Notes: generated by a model not told the origin, from the letters alone. Positions 8,395-17,086 are shown, counted from the first letter of the stretch. The stretch is DNA of 64,000 nt from Pseudomonas serbica (GCF_028823535.1 NZ_JAQIYM010000016.1:62001-126000), one strand, 5' to 3'. Program-made: numbers and translations.

Positions 8395-9579
8395 ATGAGC
8401 CAAAAGGTATTCGTTGCTGGCGTCGGCATGATCCAGTTCAAGAAACCGGGGACCAATGAGCCCTACGATGTCATGGGTGAACAGGCGATTCGCCAAGCCC
8501 TGACTGACTCGGGCGTGAACTTTAATGACATCCAGCAGGCGTACGCCGGATACGTCTACGGCGACTCGACCTGTGGTCAGAAAGCCCTGTACCGCGTGGG
8601 CATGACCGGCATCCCACTGGTCAACGTCAACAACAATTGCGCCACCGGTTCCAGCGCCCTGTTCCTGGCGCGCCAGGCCGTACAAAGCGGCGCTGTGGAT
8701 TGCGCGCTGGCCTTTGGTTTCGAACAAATGAACCCGGGCGCGCTGAAGTCCGCCTGGACCGACCGTGCCCCCGCCACCGAGCGGGCGCTCAAGCTGACCA
8801 ACGAACTGGTCGGCATGCCGGACCTGCCAACGGCTATCCGCCAGTTTGCCGGTGCCGGTTACGCGCACATGCAAAAGTACGGCACAAAGCTTGAGACCTT
8901 CGCCAAGATCCGCGCCAAGGCCAGTCGTCACGCGGCCAATAACCCGTTGGCAGTGTTCCGCAATGTGGTCAGTACCGAAGAAGTTCTGGCTGCGCCGATG
9001 CTATGGGAAGGCGTGCTGACCCGCCTGATGGCCTGCCCGCCGACCTGCGGCGCGGCCGCCGCCATCGTGGTCTCCGAAGCGTTCGCGAAGAAGCATGGCC
9101 TGCGCACCGACGTGCTGATGGCTGGCCAGGCGCTGACCACAGACCTGCCAAGTACCTATGACGCCAAGGACATGATCCGCGTGGTCGGTTTCGACATGAC
9201 GCGCATGGCCGCGGATATCGCCTACAACCAGGCCGGCATCGGGCCTCGGGACATCGACGTCATCGAGTTGCACGACTGCTTCGCGCAGAACGAACTGCTG
9301 ACCTATGAAGGCCTGGGCCTGTGCGTCGAGGGCGGTGGCGAGCAATTGGTCAACGACGGCGACAACACCTATGGCGGCGAATGGGTGACCAACCCGTCCG
9401 GCGGCCTGCTCTCCAAGGGCCACCCTCTGGGCGCCACCGGCCTGGCCCAGTGCTATGAGCTGACCCACCAGTTGCGCGGCACCGCCGAACAACGCCAGGT
9501 GCAGAACGCGCGCATCGCGGTGCAGCACAACCTCGGCCTGGGCGGCGCCTGCGTGGTGACCGTGTACCAGAAGAACTGA
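8395..9579 (+). CDS. SCPx-type thiolase / lipid-transfer thiolase
   Basis: A 394-residue thiolase of the sterol-carrier-protein X group, which cleaves 3-ketoacyl-CoA, often of branched or ring-bearing chains. The nucleophile Cys82 is in NNNCATGSSALFLA, and the catalytic His regions ELHDCFAQNELL and GGLLSKGHPLGATG are present. It lies 26 bp after the dehydrogenase. SCPx-type thiolases are common in steroid side-chain and branched-chain catabolism, which fits the CaiB remnant and the MaoC pair, but the actual substrate here is not shown. Confidence 0.9.
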   Translation: MSQKVFVAGVGMIQFKKPGTNEPYDVMGEQAIRQALTDSGVNFNDIQQAYAGYVYGDSTCGQKALYRVGMTGIPLVNVNNNCATGSSALFLARQAVQSGAVDCALAFGFEQMNPGALKSAWTDRAPATERALKLTNELVGMPDLPTAIRQFAGAGYAHMQKYGTKLETFAKIRAKASRHAANNPLAVFRNVVSTEEVLAAPMLWEGVLTRLMACPPTCGAAAAIVVSEAFAKKHGLRTDVLMAGQALTTDLPSTYDAKDMIRVVGFDMTRMAADIAYNQAGIGPRDIDVIELHDCFAQNELLTYEGLGLCVEGGGEQLVNDGDNTYGGEWVTNPSGGLLSKGHPLGATGLAQCYELTHQLRGTAEQRQVQNARIAVQHNLGLGGACVVTVYQKN

Positions 9580-9608
9580 CGCGCCCGCTCAGCAAAGGAG
9601 CCATTTCG

Positions 9609-10049
9609 ATGATCGACAAGAAACACATCGGCAGACAACTGCCCACCTTCCTCGTCAACGCCGAAGCCGGGCAACTGCGCTTCTTCGCCAAGGCCACCGG
9701 GGAAACCAATCCGATTTACTTCGACGAGCAGGCTGCCCGCGATGCCGGTCACCCCAACCTGCCGCTGCCGCCGACCTTTCTGTTCTCGCTGGAGTTCCAG
9801 ATCCCGTCGAACGCCTGGCGTGACGAATTGGGCATCGTCACTGCGCGCATCCTGCATGGCGAAGAGTCGTTCCGTTACCACCGCATGGCCTATGCCGGCG
9901 ACACGTTGCGATTCGATGTGCGCATCGCCGACATCTACGACAAGAAAGGCGGTGCCCTGGAATTCGTGGTGCGCGAAACCCGAGTCACCAATCAGCACGG
10001 TGAGCACGTCGCGGACCTGCGCAGCGTGCTTGTGCAGCGCAACAGCTGA
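9609..10049 (+). CDS. MaoC-like N-terminal dehydratase domain protein
   Basis: A 146-residue hotdog protein of the MaoC N-terminal type (the inactive-half-like domain of FAS1/MaoC dehydratases). The block FFAKATGETNPIYFDEQAARDAGHPNLPLPPTFLF is typical. It is followed 14 bp later by a second MaoC protein, and such adjacent pairs usually form one heteromeric enoyl-CoA hydratase. An AAAGGAG-type ribosome site (9594-9600) precedes the start. Confidence 0.82.
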   Translation: MIDKKHIGRQLPTFLVNAEAGQLRFFAKATGETNPIYFDEQAARDAGHPNLPLPPTFLFSLEFQIPSNAWRDELGIVTARILHGEESFRYHRMAYAGDTLRFDVRIADIYDKKGGALEFVVRETRVTNQHGEHVADLRSVLVQRNS

Positions 10050-10063
10050 AGCGGAGAACACAG

Positions 10064-10480
10064 ATGAACGCGATAAGCCTGGACAAAATCAACATCGGCG
10101 ACACCCTGCCGTCACTGGCCCTGCCGCCCATCAACCGCACCACTCTGGCCCTGTTCGCCGGTGCGTCGGGTGATCACAACGCCATCCACATCGACACCGA
10201 TTACGCCCGCCGGGCCGGCATGCCCGACGTGTTCGCCCACGGCATGCTGTCGATGGCCTACCTCGGTCGCTTGCTGACCCAGTGGGTTGACCAGCGCCAG
10301 TTGCGCGAGTTCGGCGTGCGCTTTCTCGGCATCACGCACCTGGGTCACCAGGTCACCTGCACCGGCACCGTGGTTGACCGCTTCGAAGCGGACGGCGAGC
10401 AAAGGATCAAGGTCGAAGTGCGCACCACCAATCAATACGGCGAAACCAAGATCGTTGGCGACGCCGTGATCGCTCTGTAA
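10064..10480 (+). CDS. MaoC family (R)-specific enoyl-CoA hydratase subunit
   Basis: A 138-residue hotdog protein carrying the hydratase-2 motif (FAGASGDHNAIHIDTDYARRAGMPDVFAHGML) with the catalytic Asp and His. It probably supplies the active site for the heteromer with the preceding MaoC-N protein, hydrating an enoyl-CoA to a 3-hydroxyacyl-CoA that the following SDR would oxidise. Spacing of 14 bp and 30 bp to its neighbours supports one transcript. Confidence 0.87.
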   Translation: MNAISLDKINIGDTLPSLALPPINRTTLALFAGASGDHNAIHIDTDYARRAGMPDVFAHGMLSMAYLGRLLTQWVDQRQLREFGVRFLGITHLGHQVTCTGTVVDRFEADGEQRIKVEVRTTNQYGETKIVGDAVIAL

Positions 10481-10510
10481 ACAAAACTGATAACTGAGGA
10501 GCAACATCCC

Positions 10511-11335
10511 ATGGCAAAACTCGAAGGCAAAGTCGCACTGGTGACCGGTTCCGGTCGTGGCATCGGTCAACAGATCGCCCTGAAACTGGCGAGCGAAGGC
10601 GCGCGCATCGTGATCAATGACCTGGACGCCGATCCGGCCTTTGATACCGCTGAAATGATCCGCAAGATGGGTGGTGAAGCCGCCGTGTGCCACGGCAACG
10701 TCAGCGCACCGGACTTCGGCGACCGCTACATCAAGACCGCGATGGACAGCTTCGGCAGCGTCGACATCATCGTCAACAACGCCGGCTACACCTGGGACGA
10801 CGTGATCCAGAAGATGAGCGACGAGCAGTGGTACGCGATCCTCGACTGCCACATGACCGCGCCCTTCCGCATCCTGCGTGCTGCTTACCCGATCCTCAAG
10901 GCCCAGGCCCAGGCTGACGCGGCGGCAGAGCGTGAAGTGTTCCGTAAGGTGGTAAACATTTCCTCGGTGTCGGCCCTCAATGGCAACGCCGGGCAAACCA
11001 ACTATTCCTCGGCCAAAGCCGGTGTAATCGGCATGACGCGTGCATTGGCCCGTGAATGGGGTCGTTTCAAGGTCAACGTCAACGCCGTGGCTTTCGGCTT
11101 CATCGAAACCCGCATGACCAAGGCCGATGCCCATGCAGGCGCTACGGTGAACATCGAAGGTCGCGACATCCGTGTCGGTATCAGCCCGGAAGCCGCCAAG
11201 TCGTTCGCCCAACGTAACCCGCTGGGCCGTCCGGGCACCGTGCAGGAAGCGGCGGATGCCGTGTACCTGTTCTGCTCGCCAGAGTCGAACTACATCACGG
11301 CGCAAACCATCGCTGTCGCCGGGAATCTGCAATAA
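10511..11335 (+). CDS. SDR oxidoreductase, probable 3-hydroxyacyl-CoA dehydrogenase
   Basis: A 274-residue classical short-chain dehydrogenase. The cofactor motif TGSGRGIG is near residue 12, NNAG is present, the catalytic Ser is in VNISSVSALNG and the YSSAK motif supplies Tyr and Lys. The Asp-containing INDLDAD after the second strand favours NAD over NADP. Context (dehydrogenase, hydratase pair, thiolase) makes the 3-hydroxyacyl-CoA oxidation step the natural role, similar to FabG-like or HSD17B4-like enzymes, but this is inference. Confidence 0.88.
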   Translation: MAKLEGKVALVTGSGRGIGQQIALKLASEGARIVINDLDADPAFDTAEMIRKMGGEAAVCHGNVSAPDFGDRYIKTAMDSFGSVDIIVNNAGYTWDDVIQKMSDEQWYAILDCHMTAPFRILRAAYPILKAQAQADAAAEREVFRKVVNISSVSALNGNAGQTNYSSAKAGVIGMTRALAREWGRFKVNVNAVAFGFIETRMTKADAHAGATVNIEGRDIRVGISPEAAKSFAQRNPLGRPGTVQEAADAVYLFCSPESNYITAQTIAVAGNLQ

Positions 11336-11340
11336 ACAAA

Positions 11341-11443
11341 CCGTGGGAGCGAGCTTGCTCGCGATGGACGCCAACGTTGACGCAGGCCGCCTGACTGACC
11401 GCGTTGTCCTGACGTTTTTCGCGAGCAAGCTCGGTCCTACAGG
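11341..11443. repeat. REP pair in inverted orientation (REPIN-like)
   Basis: The left copy GTGGGAGCGAGCTTGCTCGCGA begins at 11343 and the inverted copy TCGCGAGCAAGCTCGGTCCTACAG ends at about 11442. This inverted doublet with a short spacer is the usual mobile form of Pseudomonas fluorescens REP sequences. A second doublet with the same core lies at 49700-49800. It separates the SDR gene from the TetR gene. Confidence 0.85.
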
Positions 11444-11458
11444 CCGCAGGATCACACC

Positions 11459-12106
11459 ATGAACATGACTGATAGCAACATCCGCCTGGCCGCCATCAAA
11501 CTGATCTCGCGCAATGGCGACGGCTCGCTGAGCTTGCGTCAGATCGCCACTGAAGCCGGCGTCAACCCCTCGACGCTGTGCCTCTACTACAAAGGCAAAA
11601 ACGAGTTATTGCTGGAGCTGATTCTCGAGTACTTCCAGGCAGTATCCCGGGAGTGGGCCCGTCGTTGTCCCAAAAAGATGGCGACCGCCGATGTGAAACT
11701 GCTCACCTTCATCGCCTGTCACATACGCTATCACCTGGAACACCAGAAAGAGGCCATGCTCGGCAATCTGGAGTTGCGAAGTCTCCCCGAAGAGGATCTG
11801 GAGCTGGTCCGCCAAGCCCGACGCCACTATCTGAAAGCGCTGCAGGCGTTGTTGGAACAAGGCGTCAAGGAAGGTTCGCTGAGCTGTGCCGAACCCAAAC
11901 TGATGGCGCGCACCCTGTTCAACATGCTGACCCATGCCTGCGTCTGGTACCGGACCGGTGGCCGCCGCAATATCGATGTCGTCATCCGCCATTACTCGGA
12001 ACTGGTACTGAAAATGCTTGGCGCCGCCCCCCCACCTTCGCCTCCTGTGCCTGCTCCGCGAGCCGTGATCACCCGCCGTCCCATGCTTTTGGATGTGCAC
12101 CCATGA
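11459..12106 (+). CDS. TetR/AcrR family transcriptional regulator
   Basis: A 215-residue regulator with an N-terminal helix-turn-helix (GSLSLRQIATEAGVNPSTLCLYYKGKNELL) and a helical ligand-binding C-terminal domain. The start at 11459 has AGGA 8 nt upstream; a second Met two codons later is possible. It is coupled by an ATGA overlap to the following degenerate SDR. It may be a local repressor sensing a CoA ester or free acid of the pathway, acting beside the LAL activator; no operator was recognised. Confidence 0.87.
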   Translation: MNMTDSNIRLAAIKLISRNGDGSLSLRQIATEAGVNPSTLCLYYKGKNELLLELILEYFQAVSREWARRCPKKMATADVKLLTFIACHIRYHLEHQKEAMLGNLELRSLPEEDLELVRQARRHYLKALQALLEQGVKEGSLSCAEPKLMARTLFNMLTHACVWYRTGGRRNIDVVIRHYSELVLKMLGAAPPPSPPVPAPRAVITRRPMLLDVHP

Positions 12107-12735
12107 GCGATCTCATGCAACCATTCTCCATGGCTGGCAAGACGGTTCTGGTGGCCGATGCGGCCACTCGACTGGGCGCACATTTTGCCCGCCTGATCAG
12201 CCGTGCCGGAGCCCGTGTAGCCCTCGGTGGACAACACCCGGCACAGTTGGAGCAACTGGCGGCGGACTTGCGTTGGGATGGTGGCGAAGTCTTGATCGTT
12301 GCACTCGACAGTGCCCGCCGACCGAGCATCGAAGCCGCACTGGATACCGTCCAAAAACGCTTCGGCAGCGTCGATGTGCTGATCAACAACAGCGCCGAAC
12401 GCGAACACATCGCCCTGAACAATCACGTCGTCCACTGCACCAGCCTGCACATGATCAGGGCCGAGCGCGGTGGCAGCATCGTTAACATCGACCCGCCGCC
12501 GCGCCCGATCAGCGAGCCGAACCCGTGCCTTCGTTCCAACAGCAGCCTGATCCGCATGAGCCGCGCGATGGCCCAGTCGCTGACGCCACACCGTATTCGC
12601 GTCAACGTTATCGCTGCCGGTCGCGGCAAGGATGCAGGCCTGCAGGAACTCGACGGTCCATTGCTGTTGCTGGCCAGCGGCGCCGGAGCCAGCGTCACCG
12701 GCGCGGTGCTGCACATCGACAACCGCAACGCCTGA
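12103..12735 (+). CDS. SDR-fold protein lacking catalytic residues
   Basis: A 210-residue protein with the SDR outline: beta-alpha-beta start (MAGKTVLVADAATRLGAHFARLISRAGARVAL), VDVLINNSA in place of NNAG, and an RIRVNVIAAG segment. The TGxxxGxG loop is replaced by ADAATRLG. At the place of the catalytic YxxxK there is CLRSNSSLIRM, so neither Tyr nor Lys is present, and the length is short for the family. The start is set by the ATGA overlap with the TetR gene. It may be a non-enzymatic ligand sensor or scaffold, or a decaying paralogue; the intact frame favours selection. Confidence 0.75.
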   Translation: MSDLMQPFSMAGKTVLVADAATRLGAHFARLISRAGARVALGGQHPAQLEQLAADLRWDGGEVLIVALDSARRPSIEAALDTVQKRFGSVDVLINNSAEREHIALNNHVVHCTSLHMIRAERGGSIVNIDPPPRPISEPNPCLRSNSSLIRMSRAMAQSLTPHRIRVNVIAAGRGKDAGLQELDGPLLLLASGAGASVTGAVLHIDNRNA

Positions 12736-12767
12736 CACCACACCATTCACTGCAGGCGCCTGTCCAG

Positions 12768-12784
12768 CCACCTGATACGGGTGG
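12768..12784. promoter_or_regulatory. CCACCT-N5-GGGTGG palindrome, site C (candidate regulator site)
   Basis: Near-perfect third copy of the island palindrome (CCACCT-GATAC-GGGTGG), followed by CG as in sites A and B. It lies 76 bp before the arylsulfatase start, which suggests the sulfatase belongs to the same regulon. Confidence 0.55.
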
Positions 12785-12859
12785 CGCGATCCTTTTGACG
12801 ACGCTTGAACATGGCCGCTGTTCGCTCTGCGCGACGCCCGTCAACAAGGAACCAGTCAG

Positions 12860-14446
12860 ATGACTCGCATAAAAAAATGGCTGCCGAAACTCGCCCTCCT
12901 GGCAACAACGGTCATGGCATTGTCGGCAACTGCCGGGGCTGCCGAAAAACCCAACATTCTGGTGATCTTCGGCGACGACATCGGCCAGACCAATATCAGC
13001 GCCTACTCAATGGGTGTGGTCGGCTACAAGACGCCGAACATCGACCGCATCGCCCATGAAGGTATGTTGTTCACCGATTATTACGCGGAGAACAGCTGCA
13101 CCGCCGGACGCTCGTCGTTCATTACTGGCCAGTCACCACTGCGCACCGGCCTGTCCAAGGTTGGCGTGCCGGGCGCACCGATCGGTATCCAGAAACGTGA
13201 CATCACCATCGCCCAGGCCCTCAAGTCACTTGGTTATGCGACCGGTCAGTTCGGCAAGAACCACTTGGGCGACAAGGATGAATTCCTCCCGACCAACCAC
13301 GGTTTCGACGAGTTCTTCGGCAACCTCTACCACCTCAACGCCGAAGAAGAACCCGAGCGCCCGTATTGGCCCAAGGATGACCCGGACTTCGTCAAATCAA
13401 GAACGCCACGTGGCGTGATCCACAGTTATGCCGACGGCAAGATCGAGGACACCGGTGCCCTCACCTCCAAGCGCATGGAAACCATCGACGACGAAACCAC
13501 TGCTGCGGCGCAAACATTCATCGAGAAGCAGGCCAAGGCCGATAAGCCGTTCTTCGTCTGGATGAACACCACGCGCATGCACGTGTTCACCCACGTGCGT
13601 GAGTCAATGAAAGGCCAGAGCGGCATGCCCGGCAACGAATATGCCGACGGAATGCTTGAACACGACGGCGACGTCGGTAAATTGCTGAAAACCCTCGACG
13701 ACCTGAAAATCACCGACAATACCATCGTCGTCTACACCACCGACAACGGTCCGAACCAGTTCTCTTGGCCGGACGCGGCAAATACGCCGTTCCGTAACGA
13801 AAAGAACTCCAACTGGGAGGGTGCGTACCGGGTCCCTGCCTTGATTCGCTGGCCGGGCAAGATCAAGGCGGGTGAAGTGTCCAACGAGATGTTCTCGGGC
13901 ATGGACTGGTTCCCTACCCTGCTCGCGGCAGCGGGCGAAACCGACGTGAAAAACAAGCTGCTCAAAGGTTGGGCACCTACTTCGGGCGGTACCAATTTCA
14001 AGGTGCACCTGGACGGTTTCAATCAATTGCCTTACCTGACCGGGCAGCAACCAAAGGGCGAGCGCAAGGAGTTCTACTACTTCAACGACGACGGCGTACT
14101 GGTGTCGATGCGGTATGACAACTGGAAAGTCGTCTTCGCCGAGCAACGCGATCCCGGTGGATTCACGGTGTGGAGCAGCCCGTTCGTGCCGTTGCGAGTC
14201 CCGAAACTGTTCAACCTGCGAATGGACCCTTATGAGCGAGCGGACATCGTCTCTGACCAATATTACGATTGGACGGTGAAGAACTCTTATCTGCTGGCGG
14301 CGGGAGTGGCCAAGGCCGCGAGGTTCCTCCAAACCTTCGTCGAATACCCGCCTAGCCAGAAACCGGCAAGCTTCAGCATCGATCAGATTCGTGCGGTGGT
14401 GGACGCGAAAATCGAAGAGAAAAACAAAGCTCAAGCCAAGCCATGA
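12860..14446 (+). CDS. periplasmic type I arylsulfatase
   Basis: A 528-residue sulfatase of the alkaline phosphatase superfamily that hydrolyses sulfate esters. A signal peptide is clear (basic start, hydrophobic stretch, cleavage near AGA-AEKP at about residue 28). The metal-binding FGDDIGQTN is near residues 38-45. The sulfatase signature is Cys80-Thr-Ala-Gly-Arg84; Cys80 would be converted to formylglycine by a maturation enzyme not encoded here. KNHLGD and YTTDNGPN are further metal/active-site motifs. Site C upstream suggests co-regulation with the CoA pathway, so the substrate may be a sulfated precursor of the acid it degrades. Confidence 0.9.
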   Translation: MTRIKKWLPKLALLATTVMALSATAGAAEKPNILVIFGDDIGQTNISAYSMGVVGYKTPNIDRIAHEGMLFTDYYAENSCTAGRSSFITGQSPLRTGLSKVGVPGAPIGIQKRDITIAQALKSLGYATGQFGKNHLGDKDEFLPTNHGFDEFFGNLYHLNAEEEPERPYWPKDDPDFVKSRTPRGVIHSYADGKIEDTGALTSKRMETIDDETTAAAQTFIEKQAKADKPFFVWMNTTRMHVFTHVRESMKGQSGMPGNEYADGMLEHDGDVGKLLKTLDDLKITDNTIVVYTTDNGPNQFSWPDAANTPFRNEKNSNWEGAYRVPALIRWPGKIKAGEVSNEMFSGMDWFPTLLAAAGETDVKNKLLKGWAPTSGGTNFKVHLDGFNQLPYLTGQQPKGERKEFYYFNDDGVLVSMRYDNWKVVFAEQRDPGGFTVWSSPFVPLRVPKLFNLRMDPYERADIVSDQYYDWTVKNSYLLAAGVAKAARFLQTFVEYPPSQKPASFSIDQIRAVVDAKIEEKNKAQAKP

Positions 14447-14452
14447 GATGAG

Positions 14453-14479
14453 GCCGCCACCGACCTGCCGGTCGGCGGC
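14453..14479. terminator. hairpin between convergent genes
   Basis: CCGACC-TGCC-GGTCGG extended by outer GCCG/CGGC with a small bulge, located just after the sulfatase stop and before the stop of the convergent cytochrome gene. There is no T-run on either side, so termination is only suggested. Confidence 0.4.
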
Positions 14480-14572
14480 AACATTAGTGGTTCAGCTTCG
14501 CGTTATAGGGGAGACTTCCTTTTTTCACCGGCAGCTATCGGCCGACTCCATCACGTATCCCCCACAGGGCGA

Positions 14573-15232
14573 TCATTGCTTTGTGCCGAGTGCCGCCATG
14601 TAGCGGGCGACCGCTTCGGCATCGGCCTGGGAAAGTGCATGATCCTCCGGCAACATCGGCGCACCGTTGGGGCGTTGTCCGGTCTGCTGAAGCACCATGA
14701 TCTGATGGCTCATATAGCTGGCATGCTGGCCCGCCACCCGTGGAATCAGCCCATTGCCCCCGCCGTCCGTCCCGTGGCAAGCGCTGCACGCTGGGACGCC
14801 CCTCGCAGGCAAGCCCTGGCGAAAGATCACTTCGCCTCGCGCATCTGTCGACCCGGTGTCAGCCTGCATGGCTCGCTGGCTCGCAAAATAGTCGGCCAGT
14901 TCGGCAATCTGAGTCTTGGTCAAATGGGACAATCCCCCCATGTACCGGCTGTCAGTTGCAGCGCTACGTCCATGGTTTTTGAAATCGGTCAGTTGCAACT
15001 GCAGATACTCGTTTTGCTGACCCGCCAACTTGGGAAACACGGGTGAGACAGACTCCCCCGTCAGCCCATGGCACAGTGAACAAACGCTGTCCACCATGGC
15101 TATCCCCGACTGGGTGGACGTTTGCTGGAGCGCCTCCTCGCTTGTACCCATACAGCCCATGAGCGTAGCCAGGCAAAGGGCCAGAACAAGAGGTGACCCG
15201 CTATCCGAAGGGCGCATGCTGGATACGTTCAT
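14573..15232 (-). CDS. diheme cytochrome c4-like lipoprotein
   Basis: A 219-residue protein with two class I cytochrome c domains, each with a heme-binding CxxCH (CSLCH and CSACH) and a later Met ligand region (RYMGGLSHL; NGAPMLPED). The N-terminus after MNVSSMRPSDSG has a hydrophobic stretch ending in LMGC, a plausible lipobox, so it is probably anchored to a membrane facing the periplasm. The start at 15232 has GGGGT 8 nt upstream; Met at 15217 is an alternative. It stands alone and converges on the sulfatase. An electron-transfer role is known for the family; partner unknown. Confidence 0.85.
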   Translation of the reverse strand: MNVSSMRPSDSGSPLVLALCLATLMGCMGTSEEALQQTSTQSGIAMVDSVCSLCHGLTGESVSPVFPKLAGQQNEYLQLQLTDFKNHGRSAATDSRYMGGLSHLTKTQIAELADYFASQRAMQADTGSTDARGEVIFRQGLPARGVPACSACHGTDGGGNGLIPRVAGQHASYMSHQIMVLQQTGQRPNGAPMLPEDHALSQADAEAVARYMAALGTKQ

Positions 15233-15610
15233 GACTGTTACCCCAAGCGTTGGCGAATCACTATCTTCGCCTGGGGGATTGCGCTCTTTATTGATAAACC
15301 TCAACCAATCGTCTTTGGGGGGGAGGAACTCAAAGCCCTTTCGGCGCGGCACACCTCAAGGATTTCGTCCGCCAGTTCGGAATCATCCGGGCGGGCTTTT
15401 AGTTGACCCCGCTATTACCACTGTTGGTATAGCTATTTGTGTAGTGAGGCATGACCCTGCCTTGCAGTATTCGGATAGCGCGGATCACCCGATCCGGGCA
15501 TCATCACCGCCCCCGCTCATAGCCCTTCCTCCGACAAGAATGTACTGCGTCAAATCCGGCCTCATAAACCGTCTCTATACTCAGCCAGAACCACAGAACG
15601 GAGGACTCCC
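15233..15610. other. 378-bp intergenic region upstream of the ToxR-like gene
   Basis: No convincing reading frame. The one structured element is an imperfect inverted repeat GCTATTACCA-CTGT-TGGTATAGC at 15411-15433, roughly 180 bp before the ToxR-like start, which could be a regulator site. Confidence 0.4.
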
Positions 15611-16432
15611 ATGCGCTACGCCTTCAAATTGAAAAATGGTGCCATGGTCCTTTTCGATCCAGACACCGCCTTGCTTAGCATCACGACACCCCATGGAGAA
15701 GTTCAAAGCACAACGATAGGGAGAGCTGAATCGCGTCTACTGGACCTGCTGCTCATGGAGCCCGGCCAGACTAAAAGCCGTGAGGAGATCATCGACTACA
15801 CCTGGAATGACCGCGTCGTCGCCTCTGGCAGTTTGAACCAGGCGGTTTTTTCCCTTAGAAACATTCTCAACGACAGTCGTGATCACGAGATCCTGATGAC
15901 GGTTCCGCGAAGAGGTTATTGCTTCAACCGTCTCTATGTAGTCGAAGTTCCCACAGAACTGCCGACACCCTCAGAGGAAGCCACGCAAACTCCTGCGCTC
16001 GGCATTGAAGAGCCAGCGCCAAACCGCCCTGATGATCTTGCAGTGCCTTCAAAAAAGAGCCGAACATCAACTTTCCTGACCAAAGCCCAGGTAGTTGGGT
16101 ATGTCCTGACCTTGGCTGTCTGCGCGTACACGGGTTTCCACTCTGGTTTCGACACACCAAAAATGGAAGTTTCCAGCGTAAAACATAACGAACTGGTCAT
16201 CCACGCCATAGGCCAGAGTGTCGCCGAAGCGCAAACACTGAGGGATCTTTCGGCGAACCAGGTTCAACAGCTGTCGCCAAACCTCAAAGGCGAGGTCTGG
16301 CTGAACCAGTTTAAATCAAACTACTCTGTTTCGTGTGTTCGTCCGGATCTAAGCACTACAAACCTGCAACTCAATAGCGAGCAAAAAGACCTTGCACCGA
16401 TGATTCGGCAATGTTTGGAAGTCACCCTATGA
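15611..16432 (+). CDS. ToxR-like membrane-anchored winged-helix regulator
   Basis: A 273-residue protein with an N-terminal OmpR/PhoB-type winged helix (about residues 5-105, with SRLLDLLLMEPGQTKSREEIIDYTW and TVPRRGYCF), a linker rich in Pro and Glu, one membrane segment (about residues 160-178, VVGYVLTLAVCAYTGFH) and a C-terminal periplasmic domain with two Cys. This is the ToxR/CadC/PsaE layout, where the periplasmic part senses the environment and the cytoplasmic part binds DNA. GGAGG lies close upstream. Its stop overlaps the next start (ATGA), as toxR-toxS pairs often do. Confidence 0.85.
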   Translation: MRYAFKLKNGAMVLFDPDTALLSITTPHGEVQSTTIGRAESRLLDLLLMEPGQTKSREEIIDYTWNDRVVASGSLNQAVFSLRNILNDSRDHEILMTVPRRGYCFNRLYVVEVPTELPTPSEEATQTPALGIEEPAPNRPDDLAVPSKKSRTSTFLTKAQVVGYVLTLAVCAYTGFHSGFDTPKMEVSSVKHNELVIHAIGQSVAEAQTLRDLSANQVQQLSPNLKGEVWLNQFKSNYSVSCVRPDLSTTNLQLNSEQKDLAPMIRQCLEVTL

Positions 16433-16911
16433 AGTCAATTTCGTCCTCAACTATTCACTGGATCGTGCTTGCAATCATCAATGCCGCCTGTATTTTTTCC
16501 CTGACTTATTCGCCCTCTTATTACATGGAAAATATCAGTTATCAAACCATGACCCGACAATGGCTGGAGGATTCCAATCAACTCAACACAGAGGAATACC
16601 TGACCATCGGCCATGGCCGCCTGACACAAACCACGCTGGAAAGCCTGAATGGAAAAATCCGTAACGCTACCATTTCGGCCCAGATTATCCGGGAAAGCAA
16701 TCATCATGTGCAGATAAAAATCAGTAACGTCAAACTCAGCCAAGACAACGAATTATTCGCCATTGAAAAGACACCCGACCTGTTTTTCAGGCGTCAATTC
16801 GTGTTGCAGGAAGGCGCCGTTCTAAACTACGAACTGCTCCCCACCTCCAATAAAAACGCCGTTTGTTTTTATGTCCACGATATAGGCCGCTTGCGCTGCA
16901 TGAATCACTGA
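16429..16911 (+). CDS. small single-pass periplasmic protein, ToxS/PsaF-like partner
   Basis: A 160-residue protein with one N-terminal membrane segment (IHWIVLAIINAACIFSLTY, about residues 10-28) and a periplasmic remainder with two Cys near the C-terminus. It is translationally coupled (ATGA) to the ToxR-like gene; the start at 16429 is preferred over 16411. I see no family motif, but size, topology and position match ToxS or PsaF, which stabilise their membrane regulators. Function is inferred from context. Confidence 0.6.
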   Translation: MKSISSSTIHWIVLAIINAACIFSLTYSPSYYMENISYQTMTRQWLEDSNQLNTEEYLTIGHGRLTQTTLESLNGKIRNATISAQIIRESNHHVQIKISNVKLSQDNELFAIEKTPDLFFRRQFVLQEGAVLNYELLPTSNKNAVCFYVHDIGRLRCMNH

Positions 16912-17086
16912 GTTACCCGCAATCGATCAAATCAGAACAAAAATAATAATTACTAATTTGAATCAATCCCCTGCCCCCCGCAACATCCCGCCTTTATAGC
17001 GCTCGGAGTCGCTTGTTGGCGTTCAGCGCACCATGCCGGCTCCACACGCCCGTTGAAAACATGCATTTTTGCGAGCCGTCAGATCA

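Noticed and set aside
14453..14479. The 14453 hairpin as a further copy of the CCACCC palindrome
   Set aside because: It has GCCGCCACCGACC arms without the CCACCC-N5-GGGTGG core and lies after a gene, not before one.
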